From: Paraburkholderia solisilvae
GTDB lineage: Bacteria > Pseudomonadota > Gammaproteobacteria > Burkholderiales > Burkholderiaceae
NCBI RefSeq assembly: GCF_902859875.1
Contig: NZ_CADIKF010000019.1
Coordinates: 1-64,000, forward strand
Direction: 5' to 3'
Length of the DNA: 64,000 nt
The notes beneath the pieces are model-generated. The model was not told where the DNA came from. It did no database searches and worked only from the letters and a program-made list of their open reading frames with translations. Below, piece after piece: positions 8,618 to 17,794 of the stretch. A program made the position numbers and the translations under genes. Each line of letters starts with the position of its first letter. Within the stretch, counting starts at the first letter, position 1.

Positions 8618-10576
8618 ATGGTGGCAGCTCAACACTCCTCGACTTCCTCACGCACGCACACCTCATCCGATCGCACGCAACCGCAGGCGGGCGCGAATGC
8701 CGCCGGAGTTCAACAGTTATTCGACGCATGGTTGAACGCATGGCGTTCAATCGGCGCGCCGGCCGCGGTGCAGGGTAATCCGTTTACGGTGCCAGGCATG
8801 CCCGACTTCACTCAGGCATCGGCTGGCATGCCGCAATGGGCTGAACAGTTCGCCAAACAGATTGCTCAGCCTTTTACCCCATCCTTTGCGCCAGGCGCGC
8901 AAGCGCCATTCAATCCGGCGCTCGCCCAGCCGTTTGCGCAACCGTTCAACGCGTTCGCCGGCATGACGCTGCCGAGCGCGGCCATTCCGCCGGAACGTCT
9001 TCAGAAGCTGCAGTCCGATTATTCGCGCGACGCGATGCAGTTGTTCCAGCAGGCGACTCACGCGTCGTCGAGCGCGCCGGAACTGAAGGACCGGCGCTTC
9101 AGCGCGGACGCGTGGAAGACCACCCCGGTCTATGCGTATATGGCTGCGTGGTATCTGCTGAATGCGCGCTATCTGCAGGAACTGGTCGACGCGCTCGAAA
9201 CCGATCCGAAGACCCGCGAGCGCATCCGTTTCGCGGTTCAGCAATGGACCGCGGCCGCCTCGCCCAGCAACTTCTTCGCGCTGAACCCCGAGGCGCAAAA
9301 GACGCTGCTCGACAGCCACGGCGAAAGCCTGCGCCAGGGGGTGATGAATCTGCTCGCCGACATGCAGCGCGGCAAGATCTCGCAGACCGATGAGTCGCGT
9401 TTCGTGGTCGGCAAGAATCTCGCAATGTCCGAAGGCTCGGTCGTGTTCGAGAACGAACTGATCCAGCTGATCCAGTACAAGCCGCGCGCCGCTTCGGTGC
9501 GCGAGCGGCCGCTGCTGATCGTGCCGCCGTGCATCAACAAGTTCTACATTCTCGATCTGCAGCCGGAGAACTCGCTCGTCGCGCATGCGCTCGAAGCGGG
9601 CCATCAGGTGTTTCTGATCTCCTGGCGCAATGCGGACGCATCGATTGCGCACAAGACGTGGGATGACTACGTCGATGAGGGCGTGCTCGACGCGATCGAT
9701 ACCGTGCGCCAGATCAGCGGACGCGAGCAGATCAATACGCTTGGCTTCTGCGTCGGCGGCACGATGCTCGCGACCGCGCTCGCGGTGGCCGCGGCGCGCG
9801 GCGAACACCCGGCTTCATCGATGACGCTGCTGACCGCGATGCTCGACTTCTGCGACACCGGCGTGCTCGACGTATTCGTCGACGAGGCGCATGTGCAGAT
9901 GCGCGAGCAGACCATCGGCGGCAAGAACGGCACGCCGCCGGGGCTGATGCGCGGCCTCGAGTTCGCGAACACGTTCTCGTTTCTGCGGCCGAACGACCTC
10001 GTGTGGAACTACGTGGTCGACAACTATCTGAAGGGCCGCACGCCGGTGCCGTTCGATCTGCTGTACTGGAACAGCGATTCGACGAGCCTGCCGGGCCCGA
10101 TGTACGTCTGGTATCTGCGCAACACCTACCTCGAGAACAGCCTGCGCGAGCCGGGCAAGCTGACCGTGTGCGGCGAGCCGGTGGACCTGTCGCGCATCGA
10201 CGTGCCGACGTTTATCTACGGCTCGCGCGAAGACCATATCGTGCCGTGGCAGACCGCGTACGCGTCGGTGCCGCTGCTCACCGGTCCGTTGAAGTTCGTG
10301 CTCGGCGCGTCCGGTCATATCGCGGGCGTGATCAATCCGCCGGCGAAGAAAAAGCGCAGCTACTGGGTGGTGAATGGCGACGACAAGACCTTGCCCGCCG
10401 ATGTCGACGAGTGGTTCGACCACGCGACCGAAACGCCGGGCAGCTGGTGGCCCGAATGGACCGCGTGGCTCGACCAGCACGCGGGCAAGAAAGTGAAGCC
10501 GCGCGCCGAGGCCGGTTCGGCCGAATTCCCGGTCATCGAACCGGCGCCGGGGCGCTACGTGCAGCAGCGCGAGTAG
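8618..10576 (+). CDS. phaC: Class I poly(3-hydroxyalkanoate) synthase PhaC
   Basis: Polymerises (R)-3-hydroxyacyl-CoA into PHA at the granule surface. The alpha/beta-hydrolase core holds the synthase box GFCVGGT with the nucleophile Cys at about residue 378 from the ATG at 8618, a catalytic Asp in YGSREDHIVPW and a His in GASGHIAGVINPPA. The N-terminal ~100 residues are variable and rich in Gln, Pro, Phe and Ala, typical of class I enzymes. From 8618 the protein has 652 residues, longer than the roughly 590 of the Cupriavidus enzyme because of this N-terminal part. Start choice is uncertain: no strong ribosome site is seen at 8618, and an ATG at 8507 is also in frame. First gene of phaC-phaA-phaB-phaR. 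Confidence 0.94.
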   Translation: MVAAQHSSTSSRTHTSSDRTQPQAGANAAGVQQLFDAWLNAWRSIGAPAAVQGNPFTVPGMPDFTQASAGMPQWAEQFAKQIAQPFTPSFAPGAQAPFNPALAQPFAQPFNAFAGMTLPSAAIPPERLQKLQSDYSRDAMQLFQQATHASSSAPELKDRRFSADAWKTTPVYAYMAAWYLLNARYLQELVDALETDPKTRERIRFAVQQWTAAASPSNFFALNPEAQKTLLDSHGESLRQGVMNLLADMQRGKISQTDESRFVVGKNLAMSEGSVVFENELIQLIQYKPRAASVRERPLLIVPPCINKFYILDLQPENSLVAHALEAGHQVFLISWRNADASIAHKTWDDYVDEGVLDAIDTVRQISGREQINTLGFCVGGTMLATALAVAAARGEHPASSMTLLTAMLDFCDTGVLDVFVDEAHVQMREQTIGGKNGTPPGLMRGLEFANTFSFLRPNDLVWNYVVDNYLKGRTPVPFDLLYWNSDSTSLPGPMYVWYLRNTYLENSLREPGKLTVCGEPVDLSRIDVPTFIYGSREDHIVPWQTAYASVPLLTGPLKFVLGASGHIAGVINPPAKKKRSYWVVNGDDKTLPADVDEWFDHATETPGSWWPEWTAWLDQHAGKKVKPRAEAGSAEFPVIEPAPGRYVQQRE

Positions 10577-10714
10577 CGCAACGGGAGGGAATGCAGTAAT
10601 GCCCGGACGCGTGCGCTGCGCGACGCCGGGCAACGGTAGCAGTGACGACTGAGCGGATCTTTAACTTGACGGGACAGCGTGGCGCAACCTGCCGCGGTAC
10701 CGGAGGAAATCGAA

Positions 10715-11896
10715 ATGACTGACGTAGTGATCGTATCGGCGGCCCGCACGGGCGTCGGCAAATTCGGCGGTTCGCTCGCCAGGATTCCCGCGCCTGAGCT
10801 CGGCGCCACGGTGATCCGCGCGGTGCTCGAACGCGCGGGCGTGAAGCCCGATCAGGTGAGCGAAGTCATCATGGGCCAGGTGCTCGCGGCCGGCTCCGGC
10901 CAGAACCCGGCGCGCCAGGCGTCGATCAAGGCCGGCCTGCCGGTCGCGGTGCCCGGCATGACGATCAACAAGGTGTGCGGCTCGGGCCTGAAGGCGGTGA
11001 TGCTGGCGGCCAACGCGATCATCGCGGGCGACGCGGAGATCATCGTGGCGGGCGGCCAGGAGAACATGAGCGCGGCGCCGCATGTGCTGCCGAATTCGCG
11101 CGACGGTTTCCGTATGGGCGACGTGAAGCTGATCGACAGCATGATCTACGACGGCCTGTGGGACGTGTACAACCAGTACCACATGGGGATGACCGCCGAG
11201 AACGTTGCGAAGGAGTACGGCATTACGCGCGAGCAGCAGGACGCGTTTGCCGCGCTGTCGCAGAACAAGGCGGAAGCGGCCCAGAAGTCCGGCCGTTTCA
11301 ACGACGAAATCGTGCCGATCCAGATTCCGCAGAAAAAGGGCGAGCCGCTGTCGTTCGCGACCGACGAGTTCGTGCGTCACGGCGTGACGGCTGAATCGCT
11401 CGCGGCGTTGAAGCCCGCATTCTCGAAGGAAGGCAGCGTGACGGCCGCGAACGCGTCCGGTATCAACGACGGCGCCGCGGCGGTTGTCGTGATGTCGGCG
11501 AAGAAGGCCGAAGCGCTCGGCCTCGCGCCGCTCGCGCGCATCAAGGCGTATGCGAATGCAGGCGTCGATCCGAAAGTGATGGGCATGGGCCCGGTGCCGG
11601 CCTCGCGCCGCTGCCTCGAGCGCGCGGGCTGGAGCGTGGGCGACCTCGACCTCGCGGAAATCAACGAGGCGTTTGCCGCGCAGGCGCTCGCCGTGCATAA
11701 GCAGATGGGCTGGGATACGTCGAAGATCAACGTGAACGGCGGTGCGATCGCGATCGGCCACCCGATCGGCGCATCCGGCTGCCGCGTGCTCGTCACGCTG
11801 CTGCATGAAATGATCAAGCGCGATGCGAAGCGCGGTCTTGCGTCGCTGTGCATCGGCGGCGGAATGGGTGTTGCGCTCGCGCTCGAGCGCCCGTGA
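10715..11896 (+). CDS. phaA: Acetyl-CoA C-acetyltransferase (beta-ketothiolase) PhaA
   Basis: Condenses two acetyl-CoA to acetoacetyl-CoA, the first step of polyhydroxybutyrate synthesis. The ATG at 10715 follows a good ribosome site GGAGGA (10702-10707) and gives 393 residues, exactly the usual thiolase length; the upstream GTG at 10679 is not needed. The acyl-accepting Cys is residue 88 in [11 protein letters not shown], the His is in [15 protein letters not shown], and the second Cys is residue 379 in [14 protein letters not shown]. It sits about 140 bp after phaC and 170 bp before phaB. Confidence 0.95.
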   Translation: MTDVVIVSAARTGVGKFGGSLARIPAPELGATVIRAVLERAGVKPDQVSEVIMGQVLAAGSGQNPARQASIKAGLPVAVPGMTINKVCGSGLKAVMLAANAIIAGDAEIIVAGGQENMSAAPHVLPNSRDGFRMGDVKLIDSMIYDGLWDVYNQYHMGMTAENVAKEYGITREQQDAFAALSQNKAEAAQKSGRFNDEIVPIQIPQKKGEPLSFATDEFVRHGVTAESLAALKPAFSKEGSVTAANASGINDGAAAVVVMSAKKAEALGLAPLARIKAYANAGVDPKVMGMGPVPASRRCLERAGWSVGDLDLAEINEAFAAQALAVHKQMGWDTSKINVNGGAIAIGHPIGASGCRVLVTLLHEMIKRDAKRGLASLCIGGGMGVALALERP

Positions 11897-12064
11897 TGCA
11901 ATGAGCGCCGGCGGCGCCACGCGATGCGTGGCCGCCGGCGCGGGTCGCCACCGGCTCTGGTCACCCGCGGGTCAGCCCGTTGGCATGCCGATGGCGAGCA
12001 GGGAGTGTGGCAATGAAGGAGGCGGCCGGCCGGCGCCTCCGCAAACGATAATGGAGTCAGATTT

Positions 12065-12805
12065 ATGTCACAGCGAATTGCGTACGTAACAGGCGGCATG
12101 GGCGGCATCGGCACGGGAATCTGTCAGCGCCTCGTGAAGCAGGGCTTCAAGGTCATCGCAGGCTGTGGCCCGAACTCGCCGCGCCGCACGAAGTGGCTCG
12201 AAGACCAGAAGGCGCTCGGTTTCGAATTCGTTGCTTCGGAAGGCAACGTCGGCGACTGGGATTCGACGAAGGCCGCGTTCGACAAGGTCAAGGCCGAGTG
12301 CGGCGAGATCGACGTGCTGGTCAACAACGCGGGCATTACGCGCGACGTCGTGTTCCGCAAGATGACGCACGAAGACTGGACCGCCGTGATCGACACCAAC
12401 CTGACGAGTCTCTTCAATGTCACGAAGCAGGTGATCGACGGGATGGTCGAGCGCGGCTGGGGCCGCATTATCAATATTTCGTCGGTGAATGGCCAGAAAG
12501 GTCAGTTCGGTCAAACGAACTATTCGACCGCCAAGGCCGGCATTCACGGCTTTACGATGTCGCTTGCGCAGGAAGTGGCCACCAAGGGCGTGACGGTGAA
12601 TACCGTTTCGCCGGGCTACATCGGCACGGACATGGTGAAGTCGATTCGCCCCGACGTGCTGGAGAAGATCGTCGCGACGATTCCTGTGCGCCGGTTGGGC
12701 TCGCCGGATGAGATCGCGTCGATCGTCGCGTGGCTGGCTTCCGAAGAGTCTGGCTTCGCAACAGGCGCCGACTTCTCGTTGAACGGCGGCCTGCATATGG
12801 GCTGA
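12065..12805 (+). CDS. phaB: Acetoacetyl-CoA reductase PhaB
   Basis: A 246-residue short-chain dehydrogenase that makes (R)-3-hydroxybutyryl-CoA with NADPH. The nucleotide-binding glycine motif is YVTGGMGGIGTGIC at the N-terminus, the NNAG motif is present, and the Ser-Tyr-Lys catalytic set is visible in INISSVNGQKGQFG and TNYSTAKAG. The C-terminal NGGLHMG is characteristic of PhaB. A GGAG ribosome site lies about 8 bases before the ATG. Confidence 0.95.
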   Translation: MSQRIAYVTGGMGGIGTGICQRLVKQGFKVIAGCGPNSPRRTKWLEDQKALGFEFVASEGNVGDWDSTKAAFDKVKAECGEIDVLVNNAGITRDVVFRKMTHEDWTAVIDTNLTSLFNVTKQVIDGMVERGWGRIINISSVNGQKGQFGQTNYSTAKAGIHGFTMSLAQEVATKGVTVNTVSPGYIGTDMVKSIRPDVLEKIVATIPVRRLGSPDEIASIVAWLASEESGFATGADFSLNGGLHMG

Positions 12806-12982
12806 TCCACGCGGTCCGTCGCTCGCAGGAGCAGGGCCGCATGGTTCAGGTGTGTCCGGCGGCGTCTCGCGCTGGCAATCGGGCAGGCAATCTTGCGGGT
12901 ATCCGCGCAGTAATGGGATTGCATGCCGAATTGCACTCGGGAGGCGCCGCGTCCGCGCTGCATTGGCGCTCAAAGGCGTTAC

Positions 12983-13555
12983 ATGACCACTACTACAAAG
13001 AAAACAGCCGAACGACTCATCAAGAAATATCCGAACCGTCGACTGTACGATACGGAGACCAGCACCTATATCACGCTGACTGACGTCAAGCAGCTGGTGC
13101 TGGACCAGGAGGAATTTAAGGTCATCGATGCCAAGAGCAACGAAGACCTGACGCGCAGCATTCTGTTGCAGATCATTCTCGAAGAGGAGAGCGGCGGCTT
13201 GCCGATGTTCTCGTCGCTGATGCTCTCGCAGATCATCCGCTTCTACGGCCACGCGATGCAGGGGATGATGGGCACGTATCTGGAAAAGAACATCCAGGCG
13301 TTCATCGACATCCAGAACAAGCTCGCGGATCAGTCGAAGGGTCTTTACGAAGGCAAGACGATGAACCCGGAGGTCTGGTCGCAGTTCATGAACATGCAGG
13401 CGCCGATGATGCAGGGCATGATGACGAGCTACATCGAGCAGTCGAAGAATATGTTCGTGCAGATGCAGGAGCAGATGCAGAACCAGGCGAAGACGATGTT
13501 CAGCACGTTTCCGTTCACGCAAGCCACGCCGAACCCGGAGCCGGAGAAGAAGTGA
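12983..13555 (+). CDS. phaR: Polyhydroxyalkanoate synthesis repressor PhaR
   Basis: A 190-residue regulator that in related bacteria binds both nascent PHA granules and the phasin/phaR promoters, releasing repression when polymer accumulates. The N-terminal PHB_acc_N domain is recognised by IKKYPNRRLYDTETSTYITL and is followed by PHB_acc repeats rich in Met, Gln and Phe (AMQGMMGTYLEKNIQAF, MQAPMMQGMMTSYIEQS), suited to granule contact. The ATG at 12983 is preferred; the frame is open upstream to 12923 but without conserved sequence. It lies 177 bp after phaB and may have its own promoter. Confidence 0.94.
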   Translation: MTTTTKKTAERLIKKYPNRRLYDTETSTYITLTDVKQLVLDQEEFKVIDAKSNEDLTRSILLQIILEEESGGLPMFSSLMLSQIIRFYGHAMQGMMGTYLEKNIQAFIDIQNKLADQSKGLYEGKTMNPEVWSQFMNMQAPMMQGMMTSYIEQSKNMFVQMQEQMQNQAKTMFSTFPFTQATPNPEPEKK

Positions 13556-13640
13556 TGGACCGTGGCCGCGTTGTGATGGACGAGGGCGCGGCCGCGCGTT
13601 GAGGGGTGCGCGGCGCCGGCATGGCTGCCGCGCGTCGTTC

Positions 13641-13988
13641 CTATGCGAACGAAATGATGAGCCGCTTGCCGCACGCGGCCGCGTACTTGCGCAGCGTCGC
13701 AAACGACGGCGAATGCTTTTCGCTGGTGAGCGACGCTTCGAGCCGCGACACAGCGGACGCGGTCGTGCCCATCCGTTCGGCGATTTGCGCCTGCGTGAGC
13801 CCTGCGTCCCGGCGCGCCGACAGCAGCACGCGCAGCGCCGAATATTCGTCGTCGAGCGCATCGTAGGCAGCCCGCACGCCGGGCTTCGCGAGCCGTTGCT
13901 CCGTGTCGGCCTTCGTGTGGGCGACGGGGGCGAACCCGTCGGCATTGCCGCTGCGCCGCGCGCTTGCGGCGGACGTGATCTTAGGCAT
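13641..13988 (-). CDS. XRE-family antitoxin of a HigBA-type toxin-antitoxin pair
   Basis: A 115-residue protein whose C-terminal half is a Cro/CI-type helix-turn-helix (SARRDAGLTQAQIAERMGTT then ASAVSRLEAS). It should neutralise the adjacent toxin and repress the operon. The N-terminal ~48 residues form a basic, Ala-rich extension with no recognised motif. Its start at 13988 lies inside the toxin gene (8-bp overlap) and is preceded by a near-perfect Shine-Dalgarno AAGGAGGT (minus strand, 14001-13994) at 5-base spacing, so it should be translated strongly. Confidence 0.85.
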   Translation of the reverse strand: MPKITSAASARRSGNADGFAPVAHTKADTEQRLAKPGVRAAYDALDDEYSALRVLLSARRDAGLTQAQIAERMGTTASAVSRLEASLTSEKHSPSFATLRKYAAACGKRLIISFA

Positions 13989-14307
13989 TGCGTACCTCCT
14001 TCAAACGCTTGCGGGCCGTTTTCAGTTCGGCGTCGGGCGTTTCTTGCGTCTTCTTGACGAAAGAATGCAAAACGACGACCTGCCGGTCCCGATGCATGCA
14101 GTAAAACACGCGCCCGATGCCTTCCTGGCCACGCGGACGCAACTCGAACAGACCGTCGCCCATTGCACGCGAATGCGGCATGCGTAAATCCGCGCCGAAC
14201 TCTTCCATGATGCCGACGAGCCGCAGATAACCTGCGAGGATGCCGTCAGGCAATTCGAAGACTTCACGTTTGACCCGGTCATTGAAATAAACGACGGTCC
14301 AGGTCAT
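13981..14307 (-). CDS. HigB/Gp49-like RelE-superfamily toxin
   Basis: A 108-residue protein of the phage-derived Gp49-like/HigB family, probably a ribosome-dependent mRNA endonuclease. Recognisable family segments are MEEFGADLRMPHSRAMGDGL, LFELRPRG and RVFYCMHRDRQVVVLHSFVKKTQ, ending in a basic helix with repeated Lys/Arg. Toxin-first gene order is the HigBA type. No ribosome site precedes the ATG, which coincides with the predicted transcription start of the promoter at 14314-14342. Confidence 0.85.
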   Translation of the reverse strand: MTWTVVYFNDRVKREVFELPDGILAGYLRLVGIMEEFGADLRMPHSRAMGDGLFELRPRGQEGIGRVFYCMHRDRQVVVLHSFVKKTQETPDAELKTARKRLKEVRNA

Positions 14308-14313
14308 AGGCAG

Positions 14314-14342
14314 ATATTAGCAAATTTGCTATCCCTATGCAA
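14314..14342 (-). promoter_or_regulatory. Toxin-antitoxin promoter with overlapping palindromic operator
   Basis: On the minus strand TTGCAT (14342-14337) and TAATAT (14319-14314) are spaced by exactly 17 bases. A perfect 14-bp palindrome TAGCAAATTTGCTA (14318-14331) covers the spacer and the edge of the -10 box and is a natural operator for the HTH antitoxin. The expected start of transcription, seven bases past the -10, is the A of the toxin ATG at 14307. Confidence 0.7.
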
Positions 14343-14494
14343 GCGGTCTTTTTCGCGCGAAAACGTGGGGCTGGTGAGAAAAGCAGACTGACTCATTTGA
14401 ACTCTGTCCTTTCGCAGCGGCGGCTGCGGGTAAAATGCGGTCAGCCAGTCTATCTTCGGGGTGTTTTTTGCGCCCCTCGTCCGGAAGTACTAAG

Positions 14495-15886
14495 TTGAAT
14501 ACCACTTCACACCCCAGCAATAAGCCGTCGGCGTCGCCGAAGGTAGGATTCGTCTCACTCGGCTGTCCGAAAGCCCTGGTCGATTCCGAACAGATCATCA
14601 CGCAGTTGCGCGCCGAAGGTTATGAGATCTCCGGCACCTATGACGGCGCCGACCTCGTGGTCGTCAACACCTGCGGTTTTATCGACGAAGCGGTGCAGGA
14701 AAGCCTCGATGCGATCGGCGAAGCGTTGACCGAAAACGGCAAGGTGATCGTCACCGGCTGTCTCGGCGCCAAGAAGAGCGCGAGCGGCTCCGGCCTCATC
14801 GAGGAAGTGCATCCGAAAGTGCTGGCGGTGACCGGTCCGCATGCGCTCGGCGAGGTGATGCAGGCGGTGCACAACCATTTGCCGAAGCCGCACGATCCAT
14901 TCATCGATCTCGTGCCCGCCGCAGGCGTGAAGCTCACGCCGCGCCATTACGCGTACCTGAAGATCTCCGAGGGATGCAACCACCGCTGCACGTTCTGCAT
15001 CATTCCGTCGATGCGCGGCGACCTCGTCTCGCGGCCGGTCGCGGAAGTGATGCTCGAAGCGGAGAATCTGTTCAAGTCCGGCGTCAAGGAACTGCTCGTC
15101 ATTTCCCAGGACACGAGCGCGTACGGCGTCGACGTCAAATATCGCACCGGTTTCTGGAACGGCAAGCCGATCAAGACGCGCATGACCGACCTCGTCGCCG
15201 CGCTCGGCGAACTGGCCGCGCAGTACGGCGCCTGGGTGCGGCTGCACTACGTGTACCCGTACCCGAGCGTCGATGAAGTGATTCCGATGATGGCCGACGG
15301 TCCGTTCAAGGGCCACGTGCTGCCGTATCTCGATGTGCCGTTCCAGCACGCGCACCCCGACGTGCTCAAGCGGATGAAGCGGCCGGCCAATGCGGAGAAG
15401 GTGCTCGAGCGCGTGCGCGCATGGCGCGAAGTCTGCCCGGACCTGACCATCCGCAGCACCTTTATCGCGGGCTTTCCGGGCGAGACCGACGCGCAGTTCG
15501 AGACGCTGCTCGATTTCATCCGCGAGGCGGAGCTCGATCGCGTCGGCTGCTTCGCGTATTCGCCGGTCGAGGGCGCGAGTGCGAACGAACTCGACGGCGC
15601 GCTGCCCGACGAGGTGCGCGAAGCGCGCCGCGCGCGTTTCATGGAAGTGGCGGAAGCCGTGTCCGCGAAACGGATGGCACGCAAGGTCGGCAAGACACTG
15701 AAGGTGCTGGTCGACGAAATCAGCGCGGATGGCGGGGTCGGCCGCACCGCGGCGGATGCGCCGGAAATCGACGGCGTGGTGTATATCGCGCCGGCGACAA
15801 AAGCGTCGAAGCGCTACAAGGTCGGCGATTTCGTGTCGGTGAAGATCAGCGGCGCGGACGGTCACGACCTGTGGGGCGAGGTCTGA
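14495..15886 (+). CDS. rimO: Ribosomal protein S12 methylthiotransferase RimO
   Basis: Radical-SAM methylthiotransferase acting on the Asp-88 equivalent of ribosomal protein S12. The N-terminal cluster-binding domain has Cys in [23 protein letters not shown] and VTGCLGAKK; the radical-SAM domain has the CxxxCxxC motif in [15 protein letters not shown]; a TRAM domain ends the protein ([10 protein letters not shown] to GHDLWGEV). The frame is open from 14435. I prefer the TTG at 14495, preceded by CCGGAAG, because the family normally has only a few residues before [12 protein letters not shown]. Start uncertain. Followed 2 bp later by the kinase gene. Confidence 0.93.
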   Translation: MNTTSHPSNKPSASPKVGFVSLGCPKALVDSEQIITQLRAEGYEISGTYDGADLVVVNTCGFIDEAVQESLDAIGEALTENGKVIVTGCLGAKKSASGSGLIEEVHPKVLAVTGPHALGEVMQAVHNHLPKPHDPFIDLVPAAGVKLTPRHYAYLKISEGCNHRCTFCIIPSMRGDLVSRPVAEVMLEAENLFKSGVKELLVISQDTSAYGVDVKYRTGFWNGKPIKTRMTDLVAALGELAAQYGAWVRLHYVYPYPSVDEVIPMMADGPFKGHVLPYLDVPFQHAHPDVLKRMKRPANAEKVLERVRAWREVCPDLTIRSTFIAGFPGETDAQFETLLDFIREAELDRVGCFAYSPVEGASANELDGALPDEVREARRARFMEVAEAVSAKRMARKVGKTLKVLVDEISADGGVGRTAADAPEIDGVVYIAPATKASKRYKVGDFVSVKISGADGHDLWGEV

Positions 15887-15888
15887 GG

Positions 15889-16830
15889 ATGGCGAACCAC
15901 GCGCACGCCGCCGCGCTGCCGGACATTCTCGCGCTCGGCGAGGCGATGGTCGAATTCAATCAGGCGCAGCCGGGTCAGCCGACCTGGCTGCAAGGCTTCG
16001 GCGGCGATACGTCGAACTTCTGCATTGCCGCCGCCCGCCAGCGCGCATCGGTCGGATTCGTGTCGGCGGTCGGCGGCGACCGGTTCGGCGAATGGCTGCT
16101 CGAATTGTGGCGGCGCGAGTGCGTCGATACGTCGTGCGTGCGGGTCGATGAACGTGCGCCGACTGGCGTGTATTTCGTGTCGCATGGGCCGGCGGGCCAT
16201 CAGTTCGATTATTTGCGCGCGGCGTCGGCCGCGAGCCGCTATGCGCCGCACGACCTGCCGCTCGATGCGCTTGCCGCGGCCAAGGTCGTGCATCTGTCGG
16301 GCATCAGCCTCGCGATCAGCGTGACGGCCTGCGATGCCGCGTTTGCCGCGCTCGCGCATGCACGCGCGCATGGCGCGCGCGTCAGCTTCGATACGAACCT
16401 GCGCCTGAAGCTATGGCCGCTTGCACGGGCGCGCGCCGTGATGCTCGAAGCGATCCGTCAATGCGATATCTGCCTGCCGAGTTGGGACGACGTCACCGTG
16501 CTGACCGGCCTTGAGGAGCGCGATGCGATCGTCGATTTTCTGCTGGCGTTGGGGCCGCGTGTTGTCGCGCTGAAGCTCGGCCGCGAGGGCGCCTATGTGG
16601 CGACGCGCGACGAGCGGCGCGTCGTGCCCGCGCTCGACGTGAATGCGGTCGATGCGACCGGTGCGGGCGACTGTTTCGGCGGCGCCTTTATCGCGCGTCT
16701 GGTCGCCGGCGACGACCCGTTTGCCGCCGCGCGTTATGCGAACGCCGCAGCCGCGCTGTCGACGCTCGGCTACGGCGCGGTCGCACCGATTCCGGATCGC
16801 GCGGCGGTCGAGCAGCTGCTCGCCGGGTAG
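15889..16830 (+). CDS. kdgK: PfkB-family sugar kinase, probably 2-dehydro-3-deoxygluconokinase
   Basis: A 313-residue ribokinase-fold kinase. The N-terminal GFGGDTSNFCIAAARQ and FVSAVGGDRFGEW segments and the FDYLRAASAASRY motif are typical of 2-keto-3-deoxygluconate kinases; the C-terminal PfkB signature VDATGAGDCFGGAF carries the catalytic Asp. It would phosphorylate KDG to KDPG, feeding the Entner-Doudoroff pathway. The ATG at 15889 overlaps an AGG-type ribosome site at the end of rimO, two bases after its stop. The frame is open far upstream inside rimO, but that part is a shadow. Other sugar specificities are possible. Confidence 0.8.
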   Translation: MANHAHAAALPDILALGEAMVEFNQAQPGQPTWLQGFGGDTSNFCIAAARQRASVGFVSAVGGDRFGEWLLELWRRECVDTSCVRVDERAPTGVYFVSHGPAGHQFDYLRAASAASRYAPHDLPLDALAAAKVVHLSGISLAISVTACDAAFAALAHARAHGARVSFDTNLRLKLWPLARARAVMLEAIRQCDICLPSWDDVTVLTGLEERDAIVDFLLALGPRVVALKLGREGAYVATRDERRVVPALDVNAVDATGAGDCFGGAFIARLVAGDDPFAAARYANAAAALSTLGYGAVAPIPDRAAVEQLLAG

Positions 16831-17007
16831 GCTGGGCGAGCATCGTCGCACGAGTGTGCGCGACGAAACCGCGACAAAAGGGAACAGCGGGACACTGCGG
16901 GAAACAGCGCGGCCGCGCGGAAGGGCGGTGCAGCGTCAGGCGTTGCAAAGGCATCACGGCCACGCGCAAACTACGCACAAATCAGGCACAAGCAAGGGAA
17001 TCATCGA

Positions 17008-17691
17008 ATGCAGCAAACCAAGCCGAACCGGCGCCGCGCACGAGCACGCGGCATGCTCCACGCGACGGCGGTCGCGCTGATGATGGCGGGCGCGTCCTTT
17101 TCGCTTGCCGCACACGCGCAAAGCGACGCGGTGAAGGCACTGGCGGCGCCGCCGCCGATCCAGTTGCCGCTGAAGCCGAGTCCCGAGTATGCGAAATTCC
17201 CGCGCTACGCGGGCATGCTCGGCACGCGCCAGATCGTGTTGCGGCTCGGACCGAAAACCGACGATCCGTCCGGCGTGCACGGCGAGTATCAGTTCACCGA
17301 TACCGGCGAAGTGATCCTGATCGCCGGCGACCGCGCGGACGATACGCTCGAAGTCGAGGAATCGAACGACGGCACGCACATCACCGGCAACTGGGTCGGC
17401 AAGGTCGCAGCCGACGGCACGCTGTCGGGCGAGCGGATGAACGTCGACGATTCGAATCCTCTGGCGTTCGACCTGCGTCCGCTGGCGGCCGGGGCGCCTG
17501 TGCCGCCAGCGGGCGCACCGGCCACATTGCCGGACGACACGCCGCAGGCGGCTGCATCGGGACCCGGCGCCGGCCCGGCCGTACCGCCCGTACCGCCGCC
17601 TGCGGCCGCCGCACCTGCCGGTGAGCCGAACCATGCGCCATCCGGCGGCCAGTCGGTCAACGGTGTGAGCAACCTGCGCACCGGCGATTGA
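17008..17691 (+). CDS. Exported Pro/Ala-rich protein of unknown function
   Basis: A 227-residue protein I do not recognise. It begins with a basic n-region and hydrophobic core (LHATAVALMMAGASFSLAAHAQS), a Sec signal peptide probably cut after AHA. The mature part has a compact region of about 100 residues with alternating beta-like segments (GEYQFTDTGEVILIAGD, ITGNWVGKVAADGTLSGERM) and then a long Pro/Ala/Gly-rich tail from about residue 155. The middle looks like a small beta-barrel or lipocalin-type fold, which is inference only. It stands between the kinase and metC on the same strand. Confidence 0.7.
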   Translation: MQQTKPNRRRARARGMLHATAVALMMAGASFSLAAHAQSDAVKALAAPPPIQLPLKPSPEYAKFPRYAGMLGTRQIVLRLGPKTDDPSGVHGEYQFTDTGEVILIAGDRADDTLEVEESNDGTHITGNWVGKVAADGTLSGERMNVDDSNPLAFDLRPLAAGAPVPPAGAPATLPDDTPQAAASGPGAGPAVPPVPPPAAAAPAGEPNHAPSGGQSVNGVSNLRTGD

Positions 17692-17794
17692 CGATAGACC
17701 GCATCCGGGGGCCGCAGCGCGCTGCATGCGGTGCGGCAGCCCACACGCCATCTTTCAGGCTTTTCCGGACCGACAACAAAACGGGACAACCGAT

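Noticed and set aside
15421..15888. Extended start for the sugar kinase inside rimO
   Set aside because: The kinase homology begins at 15889, right after the rimO stop with a ribosome site; the upstream part is the rimO shadow frame.
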